From positions 1 to 64,000 of the forward strand of contig NZ_JACVEE010000004.1 of assembly GCF_015355755.1 (NCBI RefSeq): a stretch of DNA of 64,000 nucleotides, written 5' to 3'. Under the pieces are notes generated by a model, which made no database searches, was not told the DNA's origin, and saw nothing but the letters and a program-made list of their open reading frames with translations. Shown in pieces: positions 8,473 to 19,423 of the stretch. Position 1 is the stretch's first letter. The number at the start of each line of letters is the position of its first letter. This DNA is from Nocardia sp. XZ_19_385. GTDB taxonomy: Bacteria > Actinomycetota > Actinomycetes > Mycobacteriales > Mycobacteriaceae. Both the position numbers and the translations under genes were made by a program.

Positions 8473-9099
8473 GTGAGCACAGAAATTCGTCCGGCCGACC
8501 TCGCCTATTGGAACCCGCTGCCAACCGCTCGGCGGTCGCTGGCGAAGCAAGAGCGGAAGAGTCCGACCGATCCCGCACTCCGCATCGGCGGCGGCATGCC
8601 GGATATGGACGGCTGGGAGGCGAAGCGCTGGATGACAGTGCCCGGACCCTTCTTCAGCGGTCAGACCGACAACTGCCACACCGGCATGATGGAGGCTCCG
8701 GATCTCGTGGTCTACGACAGCGATGGCTACGAGATCGTCTATCGCCAGCCGACGACGCCCGAGCAGGTCGAGAAAATCCTCCGGGCGGCGTGGGCGGATC
8801 CGTACGGCGGTTACTCCTGGGACGGCGACAAATACTGGACTCCCGAGTCGGTCCGCGACTGGTGGACCGACCGCGGACGCGTGCGCGAATTCATCGAACA
8901 GCAATGGATCGAGGAGGGCATGGCCGGAACTCCCATCGCAGGCCCCGCATCGCGATTCCCCACCGAAGACGCTCGCTACGGCCTGGTCCGCTACGCCGAG
9001 GATCTGGCGGGTCCCCTCGAATCTCGCCTACGGGGGTACCTGTTCTGGTTGCTGGAGGGCCGCGAACCGCGTCTCGTCGAGTCGCTGCCGACACTCTGA
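8473..9099 (+). CDS. Conserved-looking protein of unknown function
   Basis: 208 residues from a GTG start. I do not recognise the family. It is soluble, acidic and unusually rich in Trp (about ten), with segments such as GWEAKRWMTVPGPFF, DNCHTGMM, YGGYSWDGDKYW and RDWWTDRGRVREF. The central DNCHTG motif and the Trp/Tyr/Asp-rich middle could form a ligand-binding surface. No signal peptide or TM segment is present. Codon-position GC bias is clearly that of a real gene. An inverted-repeat terminator lies just downstream. Confidence 0.75.
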   Translation: MSTEIRPADLAYWNPLPTARRSLAKQERKSPTDPALRIGGGMPDMDGWEAKRWMTVPGPFFSGQTDNCHTGMMEAPDLVVYDSDGYEIVYRQPTTPEQVEKILRAAWADPYGGYSWDGDKYWTPESVRDWWTDRGRVREFIEQQWIEEGMAGTPIAGPASRFPTEDARYGLVRYAEDLAGPLESRLRGYLFWLLEGREPRLVESLPTL

Positions 9100-9108
9100 C
9101 CACGTAAG

Positions 9109-9140
9109 CGGATGTGCCGCAGTTGTATACGGCACATCCG
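9109..9140. terminator. Bidirectional hairpin terminator
   Basis: A perfect 11-bp inverted repeat, CGGATGTGCCG / CGGCACATCCG, with a 10-nt loop. It sits exactly between the stop codons of two convergent genes. There is no long T tract on either side. Confidence 0.65.
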
Positions 9141-9146
9141 AGGGGC

Positions 9147-11803
<2,657 letters not shown>

Positions 11804-11832
11804 GCGAACAGGGTAGCCGTGACACCCGGTAC

Positions 11833-11850
11833 TATGCAACTAGGTGCATA
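11833..11850. promoter_or_regulatory. PadR operator-like dyad
   Basis: The perfect inverted repeat TATGCA-N6-TGCATA lies between padR (starts at 11803, minus) and the MFS gene (plus). PadR proteins commonly bind ATGC/GCAT-containing dyads. Position and symmetry suggest control of both divergent units. Confidence 0.65.
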
Positions 11851-11902
11851 GAGCGTGAGTGTTGCCCAGCCAGGGCGCCGGGAAATCATTAAGCTCCGGC
11901 CC

Positions 11903-13306
11903 ATGACGGAGGTGAACGCCGAGGCGCCTGAGCCCTTCGAGCGAGCGGGCAAGCAGTCGTTGGCGGTGGGTCAGGCCGCCGGGCGCAAGCAAGTGGTGTC
12001 GTGGGCGCTGTGGGACTGGGGGTCGTCCGCGTTCCATGCGGTGATTCTGACTTTCGTCTTCTCGGTGTATCTGGTGAAAGAGGTCGGCGACGATCTGCCG
12101 GGCCGGATTTCACCCGGCGCCTGGCTGGGTTTCGCGCTCGGTATCTCCGGGTTCGTCGTCGCGGTGACCGCGCCGGTGGCGGGGCAGTGGTTCGACGCCT
12201 CCGCGAAACGCAAACTCTCCCTTGCTGTTCTGACCGGGATCACCATTCTGGCCATGGCGGCGTTGTTCTTCGTGCGCGACGACCACCGCTACCTGTGGCT
12301 GGGCCTGGCGTTGCTCGCGCTCGGTTCGGCGGCTTTCGAGTTGTCCAACGTGCCCTACAACGCCATGCTGCGGCAGGTCTCCACACCGGCGACGGTCGGC
12401 CGGGTCTCCGGATTCGGCTGGGCCATGGGCTATTTCGGCGGCATCTTCCTGCTGCTGGCCTGCTACCTCGGCTTCATCTCCGGTGACGGCGACCATCGCG
12501 GACTGTTGAGCGTGCCGACCGCGGACGGGCTGAACATTCGGCTGGTAGCGGTGCTGGCGGCTGTGTGGTTCGCATTGTTCGCGCTGCCGGTGCTGTTCGC
12601 GGTGCCCGAATTGCCGCGCACCAAAGCGGATCCCGGGGCTGCCCGCGCCGGATTCTTCGCCTCCTACAAGGTGCTGTGGCGAGATCTGAAGGAGCTCTGG
12701 GTCGTCGACCGGCGCACGGTCGGCTTCCTCATCGCCAGTGCCATCTTCCGGGACGGCCTGGCCGGTGTGTTCACCTTCGGCGCGGTACTCGCGGTGCAGG
12801 TCTACGGGTTCACCGACGCGCGCGTGCTGCTGTTCGGCATCGCCGCGAATGTGGTTGCGGCACTGGGCGCGATCATCGCCGGACGGTTCGACGACCGGCT
12901 CGGCCCGAAGATCGTGATCGTCATCTCGCTGGCCTCGATGCTGGTGTGGGGCACCGTGCTGCTGTTCGTCTCCGGGCCGTTGATGTTCTGGATCTTCGGG
13001 CTGTTGCTCACGATTTCGGTCGGTCCCGCGCAGGCTTCGGCGCGTTCGTTCCTGACCCGGCTGGCGCCGCCGGGACGCGAGGGCCAGTACTTCGGGCTCT
13101 ATACGACGACCGGGCGTGCCGCATCTTTCCTTGCCCCAACGCTTTTCGGCGTGTTCGTCGCGGTGTTCGGCGGCGACCAGGAGGGCGCGGAACGGGTCGG
13201 GATCGTCGGGCTGCTGCTGGTGCTCGGTGTCGGGCTGGTCGCGCTGCTGGCGGTCTCGCCGCCGGATCGGACGCCGGCCGGCCAGCCCGTCGACGCGGTC
13301 GGCTGA
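11903..13306 (+). CDS. MFS transporter, UMF1 (Atg22-like) family
   Basis: 467 residues with 12 predicted TM helices. The family signature WALWDWGSSAFHAVILTF opens TM1. VPYNAMLRQ after TM4, the MGYFGGIFLLL segment and the DDRLGPK loop are also UMF1-like. ATG 11903 was preferred to a GTG at 11855 because the latter starts 5 nt after the PadR dyad and has no RBS. The substrate is unknown. Divergence from padR-fadH and the shared operator suggest that the carrier moves a compound connected with PadR's ligand. Confidence 0.88.
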   Translation: MTEVNAEAPEPFERAGKQSLAVGQAAGRKQVVSWALWDWGSSAFHAVILTFVFSVYLVKEVGDDLPGRISPGAWLGFALGISGFVVAVTAPVAGQWFDASAKRKLSLAVLTGITILAMAALFFVRDDHRYLWLGLALLALGSAAFELSNVPYNAMLRQVSTPATVGRVSGFGWAMGYFGGIFLLLACYLGFISGDGDHRGLLSVPTADGLNIRLVAVLAAVWFALFALPVLFAVPELPRTKADPGAARAGFFASYKVLWRDLKELWVVDRRTVGFLIASAIFRDGLAGVFTFGAVLAVQVYGFTDARVLLFGIAANVVAALGAIIAGRFDDRLGPKIVIVISLASMLVWGTVLLFVSGPLMFWIFGLLLTISVGPAQASARSFLTRLAPPGREGQYFGLYTTTGRAASFLAPTLFGVFVAVFGGDQEGAERVGIVGLLLVLGVGLVALLAVSPPDRTPAGQPVDAVG

Positions 13307-13314
13307 TATGCCGA

Positions 13315-13338
13315 AACCCCGCCGGATCAACGGCGGGG
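13315..13338. terminator. Hairpin between convergent MFS and hydrolase genes
   Basis: The inverted repeat CCCCGCCG-GATCAA-CGGCGGGG lies 10 nt after the MFS stop and 17 nt before the end of the convergent hydrolase gene. It has no T tract, so it is a moderate terminator call. Confidence 0.55.
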
Positions 13339-13354
13339 CAACGGCTTTCGAAAC

Positions 13355-14752
13355 TCAGTCGGCCTTGGGCGTGGCGCGGGTCCCGACGATCACGCACGGG
13401 ACGCCATTGGCCAGCATCGAGAAGATCACCGGCATATAGCCCTCGCTGAAGGACGGTCCGGCGCCCGTTCCCGCCCAGACCGTGTCCTTCGAAGCCGGGT
13501 CGGCGCTGACGGGGATCAGGTCGATGCTCAGCGGCGGGGACATGCCGGCCATCGAGTCGACGAATTCGTAGAGCATGTGCGGTTTGCCGTCCTGCTCGCT
13601 GACGGTGACCACGACACCGGCCCGCTTGTAGGTGCCCGCATAAGGGGTGATGTCGATCGCCGGGGGGTTCGCCGGGGGTGCGAACGGGTCGGGCATGGTC
13701 ACCTCGGCCAGCTCCGCGAGTAGCTCGCGGAACAGGTCGGAGTAGAGCTGCCGGGCGCCGCCGCCGTTGGTGAGCAGCACGATCGCCATTTTCGCCGACG
13801 GGATGACGCGCAGATAGCCGTACTGTCCGATGGCCGCGCCGTCGTGGCCGAAGCCGCCGACGCCGTTCCAGTTGTTGAGCACCCAGCCCAGGCCTTGGCC
13901 GTCGCCGCTGACGGTCCACTTGTCGGGGCAGTCGACCTCGCGTCGCTGCATCGCGACGGTGCCGCTGGCACACAGTACTCGGGTGCCGTCCTGGGCGATG
14001 CCACCGGCGAGGTGCATCTGCGCGAAGCGCGCCATATCACCTGCGCTGGAGATGATCCGGGCCGCCGGCGCCACCGAGCGCGGCATCAGATCCCACTCCG
14101 GCGCCGGGTCCGGGTCGGCCCCGGGCTCGCCGAGGTGACTCATCGCGGTGCGGAATTTCAGTGCTTGCTCCGGCAGCGTCACGGTGCGTTCCAGGCCGAG
14201 CGGCCCGGCTAGCCGTTCGGTGACGGCTTGGTCCCAGGTCAGGCCGGTGAGCACCTCGATCATGCGGCCCATCACCACGTAGCCGATGCCGCCGTAGGAG
14301 AAGGTGGTGCCGGTGGGGCAGTCCTGCGGCACCTCGCGGGCGGCTTCGACGAACTTGGCCAGGCAGTCGTCGCCGCGGCCGGAGTCGTAGTTGAAGTCGT
14401 TGGTCAAACCGGCGGTGTGCGACAGCAATTGGCGGGTGGTGATGGTCTTGGTGGCCTCCGGATCCGGGACCGCGAATTCGGGGAGCACGTCGATCACCGG
14501 AGCATCGAGGTCCAGCTTGCCCTCGTCGACCAGCTGCATGATCATCGTCGCGGTGTAGACCTTGGCGATCGAGCCGCAGAGGAACACCGAGTCGGTGGTG
14601 ACTTCGACGCCGGTGCCGCGGTGCAGCACGCCGCTGGCGAGTTCGTGGACCTGGCCGTCGATGACCACCGCGAGCGCCGCACCGGGGACGTGGTGGGCGG
14701 CGCGCAGCTTGTCCAGCCGGTTCTGCCAGTACGTAATCGCAAACTTCGACAT
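13355..14752 (-). CDS. Serine beta-lactamase-like hydrolase (class C/esterase EstB type)
   Basis: 465 residues with no signal peptide, so probably cytoplasmic. Serine nucleophile motif SIAK (in FLCGSIAKVYTATM) is SxxK. The TRQLLSHTAGL block and a tyrosine motif region SYGGIGYVVMG replace the usual YxN. A later GFGHDGAAIGQYG matches the third-motif region (HxG type). A C-terminal extension of about 110 residues follows. The family includes esterases, transesterases and D-aminopeptidases; true beta-lactam hydrolysis cannot be claimed. RBS AGAGG precedes the ATG. It lies 233 nt downstream of the tetR gene in the same direction. Confidence 0.85.
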   Translation of the reverse strand: MSKFAITYWQNRLDKLRAAHHVPGAALAVVIDGQVHELASGVLHRGTGVEVTTDSVFLCGSIAKVYTATMIMQLVDEGKLDLDAPVIDVLPEFAVPDPEATKTITTRQLLSHTAGLTNDFNYDSGRGDDCLAKFVEAAREVPQDCPTGTTFSYGGIGYVVMGRMIEVLTGLTWDQAVTERLAGPLGLERTVTLPEQALKFRTAMSHLGEPGADPDPAPEWDLMPRSVAPAARIISSAGDMARFAQMHLAGGIAQDGTRVLCASGTVAMQRREVDCPDKWTVSGDGQGLGWVLNNWNGVGGFGHDGAAIGQYGYLRVIPSAKMAIVLLTNGGGARQLYSDLFRELLAELAEVTMPDPFAPPANPPAIDITPYAGTYKRAGVVVTVSEQDGKPHMLYEFVDSMAGMSPPLSIDLIPVSADPASKDTVWAGTGAGPSFSEGYMPVIFSMLANGVPCVIVGTRATPKAD

Positions 14753-14822
14753 GTTGTGCCTCTTTCTCTAGCTGTGTTTGCTCTGCTGGGAAGCGCTCCT
14801 GCGAACGTTGTTCCCGCTTGAT

Positions 14823-14855
14823 GAACACTGTACGCACATGCGAACACTGTGCGCA
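14823..14855. promoter_or_regulatory. Direct-repeat operator candidate upstream of the beta-lactamase-like gene
   Basis: Two 14-bp direct repeats (GAACACTGTACGCA and GAACACTGTGCGCA, 13/14 identical) are spaced 19 bp start to start, about 70-100 bp upstream of the hydrolase start codon. The spacing is near two helical turns, as for a cooperative regulator. The binding protein is unknown. Confidence 0.4.
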
Positions 14856-14985
14856 AGTGGGCATGCAAATGCCAGGTGAGGACGTAAAGGCTTGTCTCTC
14901 CTGTCATCCTGAGCGCAGCGCAGGATTTCAGGTCGTGCGCTGTGCTTCAGGTGGCAAGGGGCACTTCAAGGGGGCGAAAGAGCCG

Positions 14986-15600
14986 CTACTGCTCTGGCTT
15001 CCAGACGCCCATGCCGAGGGCGACCAGGCGGATCTGCTGCATCGTGCGATCGACGATCGCCTTCTGCTCGCGCCCGGGCGCCTGGATGTAGGTGCCGATG
15101 CCGTGGGTGACGATGCCGACGATGAGGTCGGCGGCGATCTCCAGATCCCGCGGCGCCCAGGCGTCCAGGGCCGGGATGCGGGAGAGGTCGGCGACGAGTT
15201 CGCGGACGATCAGCTGCAGCTCGGTGGTGATGGCCTGGCGCAGTGCCGCGGAGCCGCCGTGGCGTTCGCGGATGAGGAACCCGAACAGGTCGCGCTTCGG
15301 GTCCACCTGTTCGAAAACGAAGCGGACCGAGGCGGATACGCCGGTGTTGGGGCTGCGGCGGACCTCGCGCAGGGCCAGGCGGAGTGCGGTGACGCCGTCG
15401 TCGACCAGGGTGGCGCCCAGGTCGTCCAGGGAGGCGAAATGCCGGTAGAAGGCCGTGGGGACGATGCCGGCCGAGCGGGAGATCTCGCGCAGGCTCAAGG
15501 CCGCGAAACCACGTTCGGCGGCGAGCGCGAGGGTGCCGTCCACCAGTGCCTGGCGGGTCCGTTCCTTGCGCTCGATACGCGTCGCTGCCTGCTCATTCAT
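14986..15600 (-). CDS. TetR-family regulator, probable repressor of the desaturase operon
   Basis: 204 residues starting MNEQAATRIERKERT. Two Met codons lie further upstream, but the TetR N-terminus fits this start. The HTH is LSLREISRSAGIVPTAFYRHFASLDDL, and the DLFGFLIRERHG segment is shared with mycobacterial lipid-gene TetRs. The C-terminal half (IAADLIVGIVTHGIGTYIQ) is the ligand/dimer region. It is divergent from the ferredoxin-reductase/desaturase operon with a dyad between them, which suggests a fatty-acid or acyl-CoA responsive repressor. That role is inferred from position. Confidence 0.9.
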   Translation of the reverse strand: MNEQAATRIERKERTRQALVDGTLALAAERGFAALSLREISRSAGIVPTAFYRHFASLDDLGATLVDDGVTALRLALREVRRSPNTGVSASVRFVFEQVDPKRDLFGFLIRERHGGSAALRQAITTELQLIVRELVADLSRIPALDAWAPRDLEIAADLIVGIVTHGIGTYIQAPGREQKAIVDRTMQQIRLVALGMGVWKPEQ

Positions 15601-15706
15601 CTCGGTGAGCATACATCCGTTCACCATACGCACCTTCTGGGGATGTTGTTCGGGTCACACAATCTGCCGGTTGACACCTGCATGGGGTCATCAGTCACAC
15701 TAGTTG

Positions 15707-15724
15707 AGTGTACAGGCGTGCACT
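15707..15724. promoter_or_regulatory. TetR operator-like dyad upstream of the desaturase operon
   Basis: AGTGTAC-AGGC-GTGCACT is a 7-4-7 inverted repeat with one mismatch per arm pair. A TTGACA -35-like hexamer lies at 15671-15676. It sits between the divergent tetR and reductase genes, about 90 nt before the reductase ATG. Confidence 0.55.
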
Positions 15725-15815
15725 GAAATTATGGATCGCACGCCGAGGCTCGGAGAGAGGCCCGAGGCATGAGCTCAGGGCCCCGCGAACGCCGCGAGAG
15801 ATTGGAGCGGACCAC

Positions 15816-16928
15816 ATGGTGGATCTCGTCGATATGGTGCAGACGCTGACCACGCCGCACCCGCTGGACCGATACCTGGAACTGATCCGGCCCACCCTGA
15901 CCGCACGCCGGTTACGCGCCGAGGTCACCCACGTGCGCCGCTCGACGCCGGGCTCGGTGACGCTGACGCTGCGTCCGACCCGGCAGTGGCGGGGGCACAC
16001 CGCGGGCCAGTACATCCAGATCGGCGTGGTGATCGACGGCGTCCGGCACACCCGCTGCTATTCGCCGGTGAATCCGGAAGGCCGCCGGGAGAAGCACATC
16101 CAGCTCACGATCAAGTCCCACACCGGCGGGCTGGTCTCCCAGCACCTGTACCAGCACGCCGCACCCGGCATGGTGGTCGACCTCGAACCCGCCGCGGGCA
16201 CCTTCGCGCTGCCCGAGACCCGCCCCGAGCGGATCCTGCTGATCAGCGGCGGCAGCGGCATCACCCCGGTGCTGTCGATGCTGCGTACGCTGGCCGGCGA
16301 GGGCTACCAGGGCGAGCTCACCTTCCTGTACTACGCGAAATCGCCGGTGCTGGTGCCGCATCGCGCCGAACTGGACGCGATCGCTCAGGCGCACAACAAC
16401 TTCCGCATCGAGCTGCGTTATCCGGGGCGGCACGCGGCGGATGAGCTGGAGCCGGTCACCATCCGCTCGTGCACGGAGATCAGCGGCGCCGGGTACTTCG
16501 ACTACGACGAACTGGAGCGCGTCGCACCCTGGTTCGCCGAGGCGCAGACCTTCGTCTGCGGGCCGCAGGCCCTGATGGACGCGGTGCGCAAGGTCTACGA
16601 GGCCGAGCAGCTGGGCGACCGGCTGCACACCGAGGAGTTCACGCTCAACTTCGCGCCCGTCGATGACACCGATGTCCATGGGACGGTTAGTTTTTCGGCC
16701 AGCGGGGTAAGCGCGGCCAATAGCGGGACGACGCTGCTGGAGCAAGCCGAGGCCGCCGGGCTGAGCCCGGAGTACGGGTGCCGGATGGGTATCTGCTTCT
16801 CCTGCACCGCGGTTCGCCGCACCGGCTGTACACGCAATGTCCGCACCGGGGAAACGAACAGTGACCCGGATCAGCCCATCCAGTTGTGCATCAACGCACC
16901 GGTGGGCGACGTCGAGATCGACGTCTGA
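15816..16928 (+). CDS. Ferredoxin-NAD(P)H reductase with C-terminal 2Fe-2S domain (Rv3230c-like)
   Basis: Supplies electrons to the adjacent acyl-CoA desaturase. The 370 residues contain an FAD domain (HTRCYSPVNPE for flavin binding), an NAD(P) domain (ILLISGGSGITPVLSML, then FVCGPQALMDAV), and a plant-type ferredoxin domain with Cys ligands in EYGCRMGICFSCTAVRRTGCT and a distal LCINAP. GGAGCGG precedes the ATG. An upstream in-frame start at 15708 lies inside the operator and has no RBS. The next gene starts 24 nt downstream. Gene order and domain order match Rv3230c-desA3 of Mycobacterium tuberculosis. Confidence 0.93.
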   Translation: MVDLVDMVQTLTTPHPLDRYLELIRPTLTARRLRAEVTHVRRSTPGSVTLTLRPTRQWRGHTAGQYIQIGVVIDGVRHTRCYSPVNPEGRREKHIQLTIKSHTGGLVSQHLYQHAAPGMVVDLEPAAGTFALPETRPERILLISGGSGITPVLSMLRTLAGEGYQGELTFLYYAKSPVLVPHRAELDAIAQAHNNFRIELRYPGRHAADELEPVTIRSCTEISGAGYFDYDELERVAPWFAEAQTFVCGPQALMDAVRKVYEAEQLGDRLHTEEFTLNFAPVDDTDVHGTVSFSASGVSAANSGTTLLEQAEAAGLSPEYGCRMGICFSCTAVRRTGCTRNVRTGETNSDPDQPIQLCINAPVGDVEIDV

Positions 16929-16952
16929 CGAGACAACGACAAGGGAACAATC

Positions 16953-18101
16953 ATGACTATTTTGACTGAAACCAAGGATGGACCGCTGGTCCTGACCCCG
17001 GACCAGATCGAGGAGCTGGGTAAGGCGCTCGACGAGCTGCGTGCTCGCGTCGTCGCCGACCTGGGCGACCGCGACCGGGAATACATCTACTCGATCATCA
17101 AGGCGCAGCGCGGTTTCGAGATCGCCGGGCGCGGCCTGATGTATCTGGGTTTCCTGCCGCCGGTCTGGCTGGCCGCGGTCGGGGCGCTGAGTGTATCCAA
17201 GATCTTGGACAACATGGAGATCGGCCACAACGTGATGCACGGCCAGTACGACTGGATGCGTGAGCCGGACCTGAACTCCCGTGAGTTCGAGTGGGACACC
17301 GTCTGCCCCGCCGAGCAGTGGCGGCACTCGCACAACTACATGCACCACACCTTCACCAACATCCACAACAAGGACCGCGACATCGGCTACGGCATCCTGC
17401 GGATGGACGAGTCACAGCAGTGGAATCCGCTGCGCCTGGGGCAGCCGCTGTACGCGTTCGCGCTGATGATGCTGTTCGAGTGGGGCGTGATGGGCCACGA
17501 CCTCGAGGTCGAGAACATCGTGCGCGGCCGGCGCTCCTGGGGTGAGATCAAGAAGCTGGTCAAGGGGCAGTGGCGCAAGGCGGGCAAGCAGGTTCTCAAG
17601 GATTACCTGATCTTCCCGGCGCTGACCGGACCGCTGTTCGCCAGCACCCTGGCGGGGAACGTGACCGCCAACCTGGTTCGCAACGTCTGGGCCTACTCGA
17701 TTATCTTCTGCGGGCACTTCCCGACCGGCGTACAGACGTTCACCGAGGAAGAGACCGCCGAGGAGACCCGCGGCGAGTGGTATGTGCGGCAGATGCTGGG
17801 TTCGGCGAACATCTCCGGCAGCAGGCTGTTCCACATCATGTCCGGGAATTTGTCGCACCAGATCGAGCATCATCTGTTCCCGGACCTGCCGGCGAATCGT
17901 TATCCGGAGATGGCGCCGGAGGTGCGTGCGCTGTGTGAGAAATACGGCCTGCCCTACAACACCGGCCCGCTGAGCAAGCAGGTCGCGTCGGTCTGGTGGA
18001 AGATTTGCAAGCTCGCACTTCCGCCTTCGCTGGTCTCATCCGAGTCCGCGCCCAGTGTTATCGTGATGCGTCAGCAAAAGGCGACCGAAGTCGGTGTGTG
18101 A
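16953..18101 (+). CDS. desA3: Membrane acyl-CoA delta-9 desaturase (DesA3-like)
   Basis: Introduces a double bond into stearoyl/palmitoyl-CoA at the membrane, using electrons from the upstream reductase. The 382 residues hold three His boxes for the di-iron centre: GHNVMHGQ near residue 92, HSHNYMHHTF near 126, and HQIEHHLFPDLP near 304, with the extra FCGHFP segment. Two hydrophobic pairs of TM helices flank them. DesA3 of M. tuberculosis has a longer C-terminus (427 residues). The gene's stop is followed at once by the ATG of a small acidic protein, so a three-gene operon is likely. Confidence 0.94.
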   Translation: MTILTETKDGPLVLTPDQIEELGKALDELRARVVADLGDRDREYIYSIIKAQRGFEIAGRGLMYLGFLPPVWLAAVGALSVSKILDNMEIGHNVMHGQYDWMREPDLNSREFEWDTVCPAEQWRHSHNYMHHTFTNIHNKDRDIGYGILRMDESQQWNPLRLGQPLYAFALMMLFEWGVMGHDLEVENIVRGRRSWGEIKKLVKGQWRKAGKQVLKDYLIFPALTGPLFASTLAGNVTANLVRNVWAYSIIFCGHFPTGVQTFTEEETAEETRGEWYVRQMLGSANISGSRLFHIMSGNLSHQIEHHLFPDLPANRYPEMAPEVRALCEKYGLPYNTGPLSKQVASVWWKICKLALPPSLVSSESAPSVIVMRQQKATEVGV

Positions 18102-18443
18102 ATGATCGGGAAATTCGAAAGCAACAAGGATTTGATTCAAGAATTAACCGCTTCGGGTGCCAGGCATGTCGGCAATATCGCCTCCATCATCACGGGCACC
18201 GTGGCCGAGGTCACCAAGGAGATCGGTGACTGGATCACCGACGCCATCGAGATGAACGAGGCGGCCGCGGCGGCCCGGCGCGATGCGATGGAGCACTCGG
18301 ACAAGGGTTTCGAGGACGCGGATACCTCCTACGACGAGGAGGTCGAGCCGACGGCGCCCACGGGTAGCTCGTTCGTCACCGCCGAGGTCGTGGAACCCGA
18401 GATCATCGAACCGGAAATCGTCGAACCGGGCGACAACCGCTAG
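18102..18443 (+). CDS. Small acidic protein encoded in the desaturase operon
   Basis: 113 residues of unknown family. The ATG follows the desaturase TGA without a gap, which strongly suggests translational coupling. The N-terminal 60 residues look like one or two amphipathic helices (GNIASIITGTVAEVTKEIGDW). The C-terminal half is very acidic and ends in three copies of a V/I-EPE-I motif (VVEPEIIEPEIVEPG). There is no signal peptide. It might tether or regulate the membrane-bound desaturase complex, but that is inferred only from position and composition. Confidence 0.72.
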   Translation: MIGKFESNKDLIQELTASGARHVGNIASIITGTVAEVTKEIGDWITDAIEMNEAAAAARRDAMEHSDKGFEDADTSYDEEVEPTAPTGSSFVTAEVVEPEIIEPEIVEPGDNR

Positions 18444-18447
18444 GCGC

Positions 18448-19005
18448 TCACCAGACCGGAAGCCGGCGCCGGTGTTCAACCACGTCGGTGATCAGGTCCT
18501 GGTAGCCGTCGGCCAGTTCGGCCAGCCGAGTCCATTGCAGGTGGGCGTCGGCGTCGTGATTGCGCGACGCCACCTGCGGTGGCGGTGCCGAGCCATGACC
18601 GTTCATTCCCAGAGCTTGTTGTGCCGCAATCCATTTCGCTGCCATGCGGTCGATTACCGCACCCAGGGTTTCGGTGTGCAGGGAGGCGCCGGTGCGGTGC
18701 GCGACGTTGGTCGCGACCCAGTCGTCGATGACGGCGATCAGCTCGCGGCGGTGCTCGTCGATGTCGTCCACCAGCTGGCTGCAGGCCGCGACCCGGCTGG
18801 GGGCGGCGTCGAGGGCGTGCGCGGCCTGCAGGGCACTCCTGCGCCGCTCGTGGCACTCCACCAGTTCGTGCGCGGCTGTGAGCACGCGGTGCTTGCGATG
18901 GCTGGGATCGGAGGGTTCGCGAAACGCGCGTAACAGCGCTGAGCGATGCGGCAACTCGTCGGTTCCGATGCGGGGGTCAGAACTCGTAGACTCGGCGTAT
19001 TGCAT
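18448..19005 (-). CDS. DUF4254 family protein
   Basis: 185 residues from the ATG giving MQYAESTSS; the longer frame up to 19140 is Pro/Arg-rich and not family-like. DUF4254 signatures are VDDIDEHRRELIAVIDDWV near residue 80 and LHTETLGAVIDRMAAKWI near 125. An all-helical cytoplasmic fold is expected. Function of the family is unknown; members are common in Nocardia and Rhodococcus, often near glycosyltransferase or regulator genes. It is convergent with the desaturase operon, with only 4 nt between stops. Confidence 0.8.
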   Translation of the reverse strand: MQYAESTSSDPRIGTDELPHRSALLRAFREPSDPSHRKHRVLTAAHELVECHERRRSALQAAHALDAAPSRVAACSQLVDDIDEHRRELIAVIDDWVATNVAHRTGASLHTETLGAVIDRMAAKWIAAQQALGMNGHGSAPPPQVASRNHDADAHLQWTRLAELADGYQDLITDVVEHRRRLPVW

Positions 19006-19423
19006 GGTGCACGCCCTTGCGGTGGTTTTCGATTCGACTGTTTGGATGCGCCAGGGCCGAGGGGGATTTCGGGGAGGGGCACCCCTCGGCTCCGGCGCAG
19101 CCCCGGGCCTCGGTCGCCCCCCACACAGGTCCACCAGCACGGCAAAGAAACCGGGAAATCCGCGACGATGCGATGAGGAAGACGGCCCGAGAAAATCGGG
19201 ACATATTCAGGAAAGCGCGATAGTCGGACCGGTGCAACCGTATAGCGTAAAAGACAACTAGTTGCCGGGAAATCGTTATGGGCCGTTACGGATCGGTCAC
19301 GCGCCGTGGGCTTTGCGCGGGGGCGGGAAGCAGTGGCCGGGCGCCGTGTGAGAGCGAGAGCGCATGGGTGGCAACCACCTTGGGCGAGGCGGCTGTGCAC
19401 CGTGAACAGATGCACTAACCTCC
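19006..19423. other. Intergenic region without a convincing gene
   Basis: 418 nt. Short open frames on both strands lack an RBS and read as Arg/Pro-rich shadow sequence. A 10-bp palindrome CAACTAGTTG lies at 19255-19264 and a GGGGCACCCC-type hairpin near 19075. Promoters for the genes on either side should lie here. Nothing else is evident. Confidence 0.4.

Noticed and set aside
19017..19223. Small genes between DUF4254 and the 19424 gene
   Set aside because: Both strands show open frames of similar length with no RBS or conserved-looking sequence.
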